From Methanolobus sp. UBA32 (GTDB lineage: Archaea > Halobacteriota > Methanosarcinia > Methanosarcinales > Methanosarcinaceae): a stretch of DNA of 6,594 bases. A program made the translations under genes and the position numbers. Below the pieces are notes generated by a model. The model did not search any database. It was not told the DNA's origin and saw only the letters and a program-made list of their open reading frames with translations. The stretch lies in contig DAZF01000005.1 of NCBI GenBank assembly GCA_002507205.1, positions 43,384 through 49,977 on the forward strand, given 5' to 3'. Positions 1-6,298 of the stretch are shown in pieces; the stretch's first letter is position 1; the number at the start of each line of letters is the position of its first letter.

Positions 1-42
1 ACCTATACTCTTTTCTCAAAAATGACATGAAATCAAAAACAC

Positions 43-50
43 TTTATATG
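43..50 (+). promoter_or_regulatory. Possible distal TATA-like box upstream of betaine operon
   Basis: TTTATATG is flanked by a small inverted repeat, ACAC (39-42) and GTGT (50-53). It resembles the better TATA box at 158-165, and both are preceded by ACAC. It could be a second, distal promoter for the operon, or serve a gene beyond the left edge, since the element is nearly symmetric. Nothing coding is convincing between position 1 and 230. Confidence 0.2.
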
Positions 51-157
51 TGTCTTGCCTGCCTATTTTATAATAATAAAGGAAAAAGCATTATTACAGC
101 TTCTTTTTGAAAAATCGAACTAAATAGAACTTATTTTGCACAAACATAAGCGACACA

Positions 158-165
158 TTTATATA
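158..165 (+). promoter_or_regulatory. Archaeal TATA box for the betaine transporter operon
   Basis: TTTATATA is a near-consensus archaeal TATA box. Transcription would be expected to begin about 25 bp downstream, near 187-191, giving a leader of about 40 nt before the ATT start at 231. A pair of GAACT direct repeats (117-121 and 127-131), one helical turn apart, lies about 27 bp upstream of the box and could be a regulator site. The placement is inferred from family rules and is not measured. Confidence 0.55.
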
Positions 166-219
166 CTGTTATCCTGTCAAAAGTAAAGGACGATAATTTT
201 AATCATTTTTTTTAAAATT

Positions 220-223
220 GAGG
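220..223 (+). promoter_or_regulatory. Ribosome binding site deciding an ATT start
   Basis: GAGG (GAGGA with the next base) is the only good Shine-Dalgarno match in front of the ATPase gene. It lies 7 nt before the in-frame ATT at 231. The TTG at 306 has no such site (upstream sequence is AAAAAGCAGTCTCT), so this element argues for initiation at 231. Confidence 0.6.
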
Positions 224-230
224 AATTACA

Positions 231-1439
231 ATTCATAGACAAAAGAAGATAGAAGTACGCAATCTTGTCAAAATATTTGGCAAAACCCCACAAAAAGCAG
301 TCTCTTTGGTAGAGCAGGGGGTCTCAAAGCAGGAAATTTTTGAAAGAACCAGACAGACAGTCGGCCTTTATAAGGTGAACTTTGATGTTTACGAAGGTGA
401 GACTTTTGTACTCATGGGACTTTCGGGTTCGGGAAAATCAACTCTTTTACGCTGTCTGAACCGCCTTATAGATCCAAGTGACGGACATATCCTCATTGAC
501 GGGGATGACATTGCCACCATGGATGATAAAGAGCTAAGGCAAGCAAGAAGAAAAAAAATGAGCATGGTCTTCCAGAGTTTCGCTCTTCTGCCTCACAGGA
601 CCGTTATCGATAATGTTGCTTTCGGACTTGAGATACAGGGTATTCCAAAAGAAGAAAGATATGTTAAGGCTGAAGAGGCTATTTCCAAGGTTGGCCTGAA
701 GGGTTATGAAACAAGCAAAACATCACAGTTGAGTGGTGGTATGCAACAGAGAGTAGGGCTCGCAAGAGCACTTGCAACTGACCCTGATGTCCTGCTTATG
801 GATGAAGCGTTCAGTGCACTTGACCCACTTATAAGATCTGAGATGCAGGATGAATTACTCGCACTTCAGGATAAGCTCAAAAAAACTATTGTTTTCGTAT
901 CCCATGACCTGGATGAAGCCCTTAAATTAGGGGACCGAATCGCAATCATGAAGGACGGAGTCATTGCCCAGATAGGAACTGCAGAGGAAATTCTTACCAA
1001 CCCTGCAGATGATTACGTTTCTGAATTCGTTGCCGGTGTGGATAGAACCAAGATACTCACAGCAGAGAATGTCATGAAACGACCGGAACCCGTGGTATCC
1101 ATCAATGCAGGACTCACAGTTGCCATGCAACTCATGAAGAAACATGGAATTTCATCTATATTTGCAGTTGATCCTGATAAGAAAATTAAAGGGATACTTC
1201 TCATTGATGATGCTGTTCAGGCTGTGAAGGACAAGAAAACATTGCATGATGTGTTAGTTACAGACGTACCGGTTGTTGCACCCGATCTACCCGTAAGGGA
1301 CATAATCCCGATGGTAGCAGACAGCAATTTCCCGCTCGCTGTGGTAAATGATAATGAGAAGCTCATAGGAGTTATAGTCAGAGGCAGCATACTTGGTGCC
1401 CTGACGATGAAGGAGGATGATCAGAATGGTCTTACCTGA
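231..1439 (+). CDS. otaA: Glycine betaine ABC transporter ATPase with tandem CBS domains (OpuAA/ProV/OtaA type)
   Basis: This is the ATP-hydrolysing subunit of an osmoprotectant importer on the inner face of the membrane. With a start at 231 it has 402 residues, close to the size of OpuAA-type ATPases. Walker A GLSGSGKST lies at 63-71, the Q-loop Gln at 115, signature LSGGMQQR at 167-174, Walker B DVLLMDEA at 186-193 and the switch His at 225. Two CBS domains occupy about 278-335 and 340-395. In the OpuA family these sense ionic strength and gate transport. The start is unusual: the reading frame is open back to a TGA at 219-221 and encodes the family-typical KKIEVRNLVKIFGK, but has no ATG, GTG or TTG before 306. 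ATT at 231 follows GAGG by 7 nt. A start at TTG 306 would delete the first beta strand of the nucleotide-binding domain. The gene overlaps the permease gene by 14 bp. Function is confident; substrate (betaine) is from family knowledge; the exact start is inference. Alternative symbols are opuAA and proV. Confidence 0.93.
   Translation: MHRQKKIEVRNLVKIFGKTPQKAVSLVEQGVSKQEIFERTRQTVGLYKVNFDVYEGETFVLMGLSGSGKSTLLRCLNRLIDPSDGHILIDGDDIATMDDKELRQARRKKMSMVFQSFALLPHRTVIDNVAFGLEIQGIPKEERYVKAEEAISKVGLKGYETSKTSQLSGGMQQRVGLARALATDPDVLLMDEAFSALDPLIRSEMQDELLALQDKLKKTIVFVSHDLDEALKLGDRIAIMKDGVIAQIGTAEEILTNPADDYVSEFVAGVDRTKILTAENVMKRPEPVVSINAGLTVAMQLMKKHGISSIFAVDPDKKIKGILLIDDAVQAVKDKKTLHDVLVTDVPVVAPDLPVRDIIPMVADSNFPLAVVNDNEKLIGVIVRGSILGALTMKEDDQNGLT
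1411..1416 (+). promoter_or_regulatory. Strong ribosome binding site for the permease, inside the ATPase gene
   Basis: AGGAGG lies within the last codons of the ATPase gene. It touches the ATG at 1417 with no spacer, but sits 9 nt before the in-frame ATG at 1426. This makes 1426 the likely permease start and points to coupled translation of the two subunits. Confidence 0.7.
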
Positions 1440-2259
1440 ACTTCCCATAGGGGAAACTGTTGAAACAGGTGTTTACTGGCTGAATGATAATTTCGGTTTT
1501 TTGATGGATATCTTTAGTGAATTCATCGACATGCTAATATCCGGATTCAAGGATATTTTATTGTTCCTACCACCCGTTGTATTCATCTTTATTGTTACTG
1601 TCTTTGTTTATCTGCTTTCCAGAAAGGACCTGAAACTTGCAGCAGGAGCTGCAATAGGATTTTTGCTTATAGAGAATATGGACCTGTGGAAACTGTCCAT
1701 GGAAACCATAGCCCTTGTATTATCATCAGCACTTGTGGCTTTGTTGGTAGGCATTCCCACGGGTATTCTGGCTGCGAAGAATGAAACTGCATTCCATATT
1801 ATCAAGCCAGTACTTGACTTCATGCAGACAATGCCTTCTTTTGTATATCTGATTCCTGCAGTGATATTCTTTGGACTGGGTAACGTCCCCGGACTTGTTG
1901 CAACTATCGTATTTGCAATGCCACCGGCCATCCGTCTTACTAACCTTGGAATCAGACAGGTTCCAGTAGAGCTAAGCGAAGTTGCAAACGCATTTGGTAC
2001 GACATCATTGCAAAAGCTCTTCAAAGTGGAATTACCTGTGGCACTCCCCACAATTATGGCAGGTGTTAACCAGTGTATTATGCTTTCACTTTCCATGGTT
2101 GTTATTGCAGCTATGATAGGTGCACGTGGTCTTGGATATCAGGTACTGGTAGGCATTCAGAGAGTGAATATTGGTCAGGGATTTGAAGCTGGTCTTGCAA
2201 TTGTGATCATTGCAATTCTACTTGACAGACTGACACAGAACATGACACCTAAAAAATGA
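1426..2259 (+). CDS. otaB: Glycine betaine ABC transporter permease (OpuAB/ProW/OtaB type)
   Basis: This is the membrane subunit of the betaine importer, 277 residues, which matches the OpuAB-type length rather than the longer E. coli ProW. Hydrophobic segments are visible near residues 43-65, 71-82, 92-117, 139-171, 216-233 and 255-269. The EAA-like loop that docks on the ATPase runs from about 184 to 216 (EVANAFGTTSLQKLFKVELP, then the P-IMAGVNQ part). The C-terminal stretch with AAMIGARGLG and VLVGIQ is typical of betaine permeases. An ATG at 1417 is in frame but abuts the Shine-Dalgarno AGGAGG, so 1426 is preferred. The gene overlaps the ATPase stop by 14 bp, which fits one to one expression. 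A hairpin with a T-run follows 17 bp after the stop. Alternative symbols are opuAB and proW. Confidence 0.93.
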   Translation: MVLPELPIGETVETGVYWLNDNFGFLMDIFSEFIDMLISGFKDILLFLPPVVFIFIVTVFVYLLSRKDLKLAAGAAIGFLLIENMDLWKLSMETIALVLSSALVALLVGIPTGILAAKNETAFHIIKPVLDFMQTMPSFVYLIPAVIFFGLGNVPGLVATIVFAMPPAIRLTNLGIRQVPVELSEVANAFGTTSLQKLFKVELPVALPTIMAGVNQCIMLSLSMVVIAAMIGARGLGYQVLVGIQRVNIGQGFEAGLAIVIIAILLDRLTQNMTPKK

Positions 2260-2276
2260 AAATAAATCATATTTAC

Positions 2277-2295
2277 AGACCTTATGGTCTTTTTT
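2277..2295 (+). terminator. Intercistronic hairpin with T-run between permease and binding protein genes
   Basis: AGACC (2277-2281) pairs with GGTCT (2286-2290) across a four-base loop TTAT and is followed by a run of T to 2295. It is a weak terminator or attenuator, or an RNA processing or stabilising element. Because it lies between the membrane subunit and the substrate-binding protein genes, it may set their ratio. The stem has only 5 bp, so confidence is moderate. Confidence 0.4.
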
Positions 2296-2322
2296 ACAGA
2301 ATATATTAAACGTTGTGATAAA

Positions 2323-3210
2323 ATGAAAAGAGAAATAAAAGCCCTTTCAGTGATCTTAATGCTGGCCATGCTTGTCATGGTAAGCGGATGTACAGACCAG
2401 GGCACAGGCGAAGCCGGAGCAGAAGAAACAACCACTACAAAGGAAGCAACTATCGGTTATGTTCTCTGGGATGGAGAGATAGCCAGTACCAATGTCATGA
2501 AACTTGTGCTTGAAGAGGCAGGTTATGATGTTGAGATCATTGCTGTGGATGCAGGTGCACTCTACCAGGGACTTGCAGACAGCCAGTTCGATTTTACAAC
2601 TTCTGCATGGCTTCCACAGACCCAGATGAACTACTGGGAAACATATGGAGATGACATTGACAGTGTTGCAGTGAACCTTGAAGACTGCCGCATTGGTCTG
2701 GTTGTCCCAACATACGTTACCATCGATTCAATCGATGAACTCAATGACAATAAGGAACAGTTCGACGGCGAGATCATAGGTATCGACCCTGGAGCTGGAA
2801 TCATGTCTACAACAGAAACTGCAATTGATAATTACAGTCTTGATTACGAACTTGTTGCAAGCAGCAGTGCAGGTATGTCAGCTGAACTTAAGAACTCAAT
2901 AGCAGATGAAGAGTGGGTTGTTGTTACACTCTGGTCACCCCACTGGACATTCAACAGCTTTGACCTGAAATACCTTGATGATCCAAATGGAATTTATGGT
3001 GAAGCAGACCATGTTGAGACCCTTGCAAGAGTAGGGCTCGCAGAAGATGATCCTGAACTCTACGAGATCATTGGCAGATTCCAGTGGACACACGATGATA
3101 TCCAGTCTGTCATGTCAGACCTTGCAGCCGGCATATCAGAAGAAGAAGCTGCTCAGAAATGGGTAGATGCAAATCCTGAAAAAGTAAATGAATGGATCGG
3201 AGAGAACTAA
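2323..3210 (+). CDS. otaC: Glycine betaine-binding lipoprotein of the ABC transporter (OpuAC/ProX/OtaC type)
   Basis: This is the extracytoplasmic substrate-binding subunit, 295 residues, anchored by a lipid. The N-terminus shows Lys/Arg residues, a hydrophobic core of about 14 residues and a lipobox VSGC with Cys at 23, followed by a Thr/Glu/Gly-rich linker to about 41. The OpuAC fold starts at ATIGYVLWDGE. Trp residues at 49, 96, 204 and 208 (LWDGE, SAWLP and LWSPHW contexts) are candidates for the aromatic cage that holds the quaternary ammonium group. The protein is very acidic: by hand count the mature part from Cys23 has 57 Asp/Glu and 10 Lys/Arg, which suits life in salty water. An in-frame ATG at 2284 would add 13 residues and place the start in the hairpin loop, so 2323 is preferred. 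GTGAT at 2315-2319 can serve as ribosome binding site. The stop codon lies in the terminator loop. Alternative symbols are opuAC and proX. Confidence 0.92.
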   Translation: MKREIKALSVILMLAMLVMVSGCTDQGTGEAGAEETTTTKEATIGYVLWDGEIASTNVMKLVLEEAGYDVEIIAVDAGALYQGLADSQFDFTTSAWLPQTQMNYWETYGDDIDSVAVNLEDCRIGLVVPTYVTIDSIDELNDNKEQFDGEIIGIDPGAGIMSTTETAIDNYSLDYELVASSSAGMSAELKNSIADEEWVVVTLWSPHWTFNSFDLKYLDDPNGIYGEADHVETLARVGLAEDDPELYEIIGRFQWTHDDIQSVMSDLAAGISEEEAAQKWVDANPEKVNEWIGEN

Positions 3211-3233
3211 GATTCTCTCGCTTTTTTCTTTTT
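3200..3233 (+). terminator. Terminator of the betaine operon
   Basis: GAGAGAA (3200-3206) pairs perfectly with TTCTCTC (3213-3219) around a 6-base loop, followed by T6 (3222-3227) and T5 (3229-3233). The TAA stop of the binding-protein gene (3208-3210) lies in the loop. The T-rich tract is on the plus strand, so it acts for the betaine operon. The convergent minus-strand gene has only a short TTTTATTT after its stop. Confidence 0.75.
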
Positions 3234-3241
3234 AAATAAAA

Positions 3242-4675
3242 TCATTCTGCTTCTTCCAATCCATAAGCCTGTAGTATCATGTGATACTCAGTGGCAGGCA
3301 TCCTTGAATAGAATGCTCTTTTGATGACCTCACTTAGTGATGGATGGATATCCATGGAATACATTATCGGACTGATGTCCTGCGTTTCAGTGTACATCAA
3401 CGGAATTATCTGGTGGATAAGCACCGATGCCTGCGGACCTATTATATGGGCACCGAGAATCTTCTGAGCCTTGCTATCAAGGATAACTTTTACAAATTCA
3501 TCGCCCAAAGACATTGCAACACCTTTTGCGGTTTCCTGGAAACGGTAGAAACCAATCACCGGATTCTCTTCACCATATATGTCAATGACCTGTTTCTCAG
3601 TCATTCCGACACTGGCTATTTCAGGATAGGAGAACACAGCATGCGGAACTGCATGGTAGTCTACTTTTACCTTCTTTTTCAGGACAGCATTGTAGTAGAC
3701 AACAGATGACTCATGGTTTGCAACATGCTTGAACAGGTATTTTCCGTTAGCATCACCAAATGCCCATACATTTTCCATGGAAGTTTCAAGGTGTTCATTG
3801 ACCTTTATCCAGCCATGTTTGTCAGTCTCGATACCTCCAAGGTCGGGTTTGAGTATGTCAGTGTTCGGGCTTCTGCCCGTGGCAACCAGTATATCAGTGG
3901 CTGTAACTTCTTTTTCCTCCCCGGTCTGACGATGTTTTGCAATAACAGTCTTGCCTTCGGGTGAGGATCTTACTTCCACTACCTCGTAATCGGTTAGAAT
4001 CTCCATGTACTCTGACATCATCTTCTTTGCAAGAGTAGATACTTCCGGCTCCTCTTCAGGGATAAAACGTGCATTCCTGCCGATTATAGTCACTTTTGAA
4101 CCCATGGCTGAGAAGAAATGTCCGTATTCAGCTGCAATATAACCTCCCCCGATAATAGCAAGACTGGATGGAAGTTCGGTCAATTCAAGCACTTCATCAC
4201 TTGTAAGAAAATCAATCTTGTCCAATCCTTTTACAGATGGTATCGCAGGCTTTGAACCTGTACACAGGAATATCATTTTTGCACTTATTGTCTCCTCACC
4301 AGCTTTCATGGTATAAGGGGAAACAAACTCGGCTACTTCGTTGTAGAAATCCATTCTGTGAAGATGAGTATAACCATGCCTGATGCTTTTGATGTCTTCT
4401 GATATTGAAGTACGCATCCTTTCCATTACTGCTTTGAAATCAATATTTTCAATTGATGCTTTGATGCCGAAATCGCCTGCTTTTTCAATATCCCTAACAA
4501 GCTCTGCAGGATAGAGGAGCATCTTTGATGGAATACAACCCCTTGTAAGACAGATCCCTCCCGGTTCATCCTTGTCAATAAGAGCAACTTTCATTTCAGG
4601 GTCTGCATCCATCATTGCACTAACATAGTTCATCCCGGAGCCTGTACCTATTACAATAAGATCGTATTCTTTCAT
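3242..4675 (-). CDS. Dihydrolipoamide dehydrogenase-like flavoprotein disulfide reductase
   Basis: A cytoplasmic FAD- and NAD(P)-dependent disulfide oxidoreductase of the pyridine nucleotide-disulfide (class I) family, 477 residues. The FAD-binding Rossmann motif is GTGSGM at 10-15, where many relatives have GxGxxG. The redox-active pair is CLTRGC with Cys42 and Cys47. The NAD(P) Rossmann motif GGGYIAAE lies at 176-183, ATGRSPN at 265-271, and the second FAD contact FGDANG at about 306-311. The dimerisation domain begins near HAVFSYPEIASVG. The catalytic His-Glu pair of the family is seen in HPSLSE (His444, Glu449). About 28 residues follow this motif. GTG at 4687 is also in frame, but ATG at 4675 gives the normal family start MKEYDLIVIG and has GGGGA upstream. 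No lipoyl-protein or 2-oxoacid dehydrogenase genes are adjacent, so the true disulfide substrate (lipoamide, CoA disulfide or another thiol) is unknown. It is convergent with the betaine operon. Confidence 0.88.
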   Translation of the reverse strand: MKEYDLIVIGTGSGMNYVSAMMDADPEMKVALIDKDEPGGICLTRGCIPSKMLLYPAELVRDIEKAGDFGIKASIENIDFKAVMERMRTSISEDIKSIRHGYTHLHRMDFYNEVAEFVSPYTMKAGEETISAKMIFLCTGSKPAIPSVKGLDKIDFLTSDEVLELTELPSSLAIIGGGYIAAEYGHFFSAMGSKVTIIGRNARFIPEEEPEVSTLAKKMMSEYMEILTDYEVVEVRSSPEGKTVIAKHRQTGEEKEVTATDILVATGRSPNTDILKPDLGGIETDKHGWIKVNEHLETSMENVWAFGDANGKYLFKHVANHESSVVYYNAVLKKKVKVDYHAVPHAVFSYPEIASVGMTEKQVIDIYGEENPVIGFYRFQETAKGVAMSLGDEFVKVILDSKAQKILGAHIIGPQASVLIHQIIPLMYTETQDISPIMYSMDIHPSLSEVIKRAFYSRMPATEYHMILQAYGLEEAE

Positions 4676-4703
4676 CTGATTCCCCACAGTATAATATTCC
4701 TAT

Positions 4704-4714
4704 GACCATTGGTC
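4704..4714. promoter_or_regulatory. Palindromic operator candidate near the reductase start
   Basis: GACCATTGGTC is a perfect palindrome (5-bp arms, one central base). It lies between the putative minus-strand TATA region (about 4724-4731) and the reductase start at 4675, close to where that transcript should begin. A repressor could block transcription from there. It is short enough to be chance. Confidence 0.3.
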
Positions 4715-4723
4715 GTTAATCCG

Positions 4724-4731
4724 TATAATCA
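4724..4731 (-). promoter_or_regulatory. Possible TATA box of the reductase gene
   Basis: On the minus strand the sequence reads CGGAAATGATTATACGG. GATTATAC-like bases could be the TATA box with a purine-rich BRE before it. A start of transcription near 4698-4702 would give a leader of about 25 nt. The match to consensus is only fair. Confidence 0.3.
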
Positions 4732-4764
4732 TTTCCGACTGTTTTGAGATGATTCAGTCGAAAA
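4732..4764. repeat. Imperfect 10-bp inverted repeat in the divergent promoter region
   Basis: TTTCCGACTG (4732-4741) and CAGTCGAAAA (4755-4764) form arms matching at 9 of 10 positions around a 13-bp spacer. The left arm overlaps the presumed BRE of the minus-strand promoter. It may be a site for a dimeric regulator controlling the reductase, the transporter gene, or both. A regulatory role is inference. Confidence 0.4.
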
Positions 4765-4812
4765 GCGGATGAAGAAGAGATTTAGGCGATAGTTTCCCGT
4801 TACCTGACAGAT

Positions 4813-4836
4813 TAATATTATATGATTATAATATTA
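4813..4836. promoter_or_regulatory. AT-rich palindrome containing the likely TATA box of the NSS transporter
   Basis: TAATATTATA (4813-4822) and TATAATATTA (4827-4836) are perfect inverted arms around TGAT. The right arm, TTATAATA, is a plausible TATA box for the transporter gene: transcription would start near 4855, with a short leader of about 15 nt before ATG 4870. AT-rich palindromes arise easily by chance. Confidence 0.35.
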
Positions 4837-4869
4837 GTATAGTGCAAGAGAAATATAGGACAGTTATAT

Positions 4870-6249
4870 ATGACAAATGAAGGACAGAATTACGAGGAAA
4901 GGGAACAACTGGCCAGTAGAATAGGTTTCCTGTTAATCTCAGCAGGTTGTGCCATCGGGCTTGGCAACATATGGCGTTTTCCATATATTACCGGAAAATA
5001 CGGAGGAGCTGCTTTTGTCCTCATTTATCTTGCATTTCTCATATTGCTTGGATTTCCAATCCTCCTTATGGAATATTCCATTGGAAGAGCGGGGAAACTG
5101 AACATTGCCGGTGCGATGAGAAAACTGGAACCAAAGGGTAGCAAATGACATCTGTTTGGATATATGGGAATTATAGGAAATGTCCTGCTTGTAATGTTCT
5201 ACACTACGGTAGCCGGGTGGGGACTTGCGTACATATATTATTCGATCACCGGAAGTTTCAACGGACTTGGACCGCAGGAAGTAGGCAACTTTTTTGGAGC
5301 TTTTCTCAGTAACACATTAGAGATTGTATTCTGGATGGCTCTTGTTGTAATTAGTGGTTTCTGGGTATGTTCAAAAGGACTTCAAGAAGGTGCTGAAAGG
5401 GTAAGCAAGAACCTTATGGCTGGAATGTTCGTAATATTGCTGATCCTTGTCTTTAAATCAGTAACTCTTCCAGGTGCTTCTGCAGGAATCGCTTTTTATT
5501 TGAAACCTGATTTCAGTTTGATAGGTAAGGAAGCTGTTTATGCAGCCATGGGACAGGCTTTCTTTACTTTAAGTGCAGGTGCCGGGGGAATGGCAATATT
5601 TGGAAGTTATATTGGAAAGGAGCGGAGCCTTGCCGGAGAAGCAATCAATGTGGTTGCACTTGATACGTCTATTGCTCTTCTTGCAGGACTTGTGATATTC
5701 CCTGCAGCTTTTGCTTTTGGAATTGATGCAGGTTCAGGACCTGAACTCATTTTTGTGACCCTTCCCAATATATTCAATCAAATGGCTGGAGGAAGGGTAT
5801 GGGGTTTTCTTTTCTTTATCTTTCTCTCCTTTGCTGCGATGTCAACGGTTATCGCTATCTTTGAGAATATAATGGCTTTTACGATTGACGAGTGGGGATG
5901 GAAGCGCAAAAAGGCAGCTCTAGTTAATGCCATTGGAATATTCATGCTCTCACTTCCATGCACACTCAGCTTTGGTCCTCTGAGCAGTATACAACCCCTG
6001 GGTTCTGGCAGTGGGATACTTGATCTGGAGGATTTTATATTCACCAGCAACATTCTGCCGATTGGTGCTTTATCAATCGTAATGTTCTGCACCCTGAAAA
6101 TCGGATGGGGATGGGATGAATTCGTAAAGGAAGCAAATACCGGGAAAGGAAAGAGAATACCCGAATGGATCAGTCCATATGCGAGATATGTATTGCCTCT
6201 TATCGTTCTGACAATACTGGTGCAGGGATGGATGAATCTATTGAGATAA
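4870..6249 (+). pseudogene. Sodium-dependent NSS/SNF family transporter interrupted by one in-frame TGA
   Basis: This gene would encode a 459-residue membrane carrier of the neurotransmitter:sodium symporter family, which takes up amino acids or related solutes with Na+. About 11 membrane segments are visible, as in many prokaryotic members. TM1 holds the family signature GLGNIWRFPY (30-39), followed by GGAAFVLIYLAF (45-56) and MEYSIGR (67-73). TM6 has GQAFFTLSAGAGG (228-240), and TM8 has FAAMSTVIAIFEN (320-332) with the Ser/Thr pair expected at the Na2 site. The frame is broken only by TGA at 5146-5148 (codon 93), in the context GSK-stop-HLFGY, where relatives usually have Trp. TGG to TGA is a single transition. 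The downstream frame is intact for 366 codons without frameshifts. Either fragment alone (92 residues, or 361 from ATG 5164) would lack essential helices. The start at 4870 has TAGGA about 9 nt upstream. It is a recent pseudogene, a sequence error or a readthrough gene. The substrate cannot be read from sequence. Confidence 0.85.
5146..5148 (+). other. In-frame TGA at a conserved Trp position
   Basis: The codon series is AAA TGA CAT within the loop between TM2 and TM3. All other Trp residues in this gene are TGG, for example codons 35, 117 and 155. TGA is the regular stop for the ATPase, permease and reductase genes here, so a general reassignment is excluded. Pyrrolysine uses TAG, and selenocysteine is not expected in Methanosarcinaceae. 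Confidence 0.8.
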
Positions 6250-6271
6250 CAACATCAAAAACAAAAAAAGT

Positions 6272-6298
6272 TAAATGAGGCCTATGAAACCTCATTTA
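6272..6298 (+). terminator. Hairpin after the NSS transporter gene
   Basis: TAAATGAGG (6272-6280) pairs perfectly over 9 bp with CCTCATTTA (6290-6298) around a 9-base loop. It lies 22 bp after the stop. Only two T residues follow, so it is not a classical T-run terminator. It may protect or process the 3' end of the transcript. Confidence 0.4.

Noticed and set aside
27..110. Short plus-strand frame near the left edge (about 27 codons)
   Set aside because: There is no ribosome binding site or family resemblance; the composition looks intergenic.
166..230. Riboswitch in the operon leader
   Set aside because: The leader expected after the TATA box is only about 40 nt, is AT-rich and shows no extended stem.
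1608..2096. 162-codon open frame on the minus strand within the permease gene
   Set aside because: It lies wholly opposite a well-supported transporter gene, has no recognisable domain and no promoter or ribosome binding site, so it is a shadow frame.
2300..2308. ATATATTAA as a TATA box for a separate binding-protein promoter
   Set aside because: Transcription would begin about 25 bp downstream, at or past the ATG at 2323, so it cannot produce a normal message for this gene.
3344..3964. Plus-strand open frames opposite the reductase gene
   Set aside because: They overlap conserved domains of the disulfide reductase and show no family features.
5146..5148. Selenocysteine or pyrrolysine codon
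   Set aside because: Pyrrolysine is inserted at TAG, not TGA. The position corresponds to Trp rather than Cys in the family, and Methanosarcinaceae are not known to use selenocysteine.
5778..6092. Minus-strand open frame opposite the NSS transporter
   Set aside because: It is antisense to conserved membrane segments of the transporter and encodes no recognisable protein.
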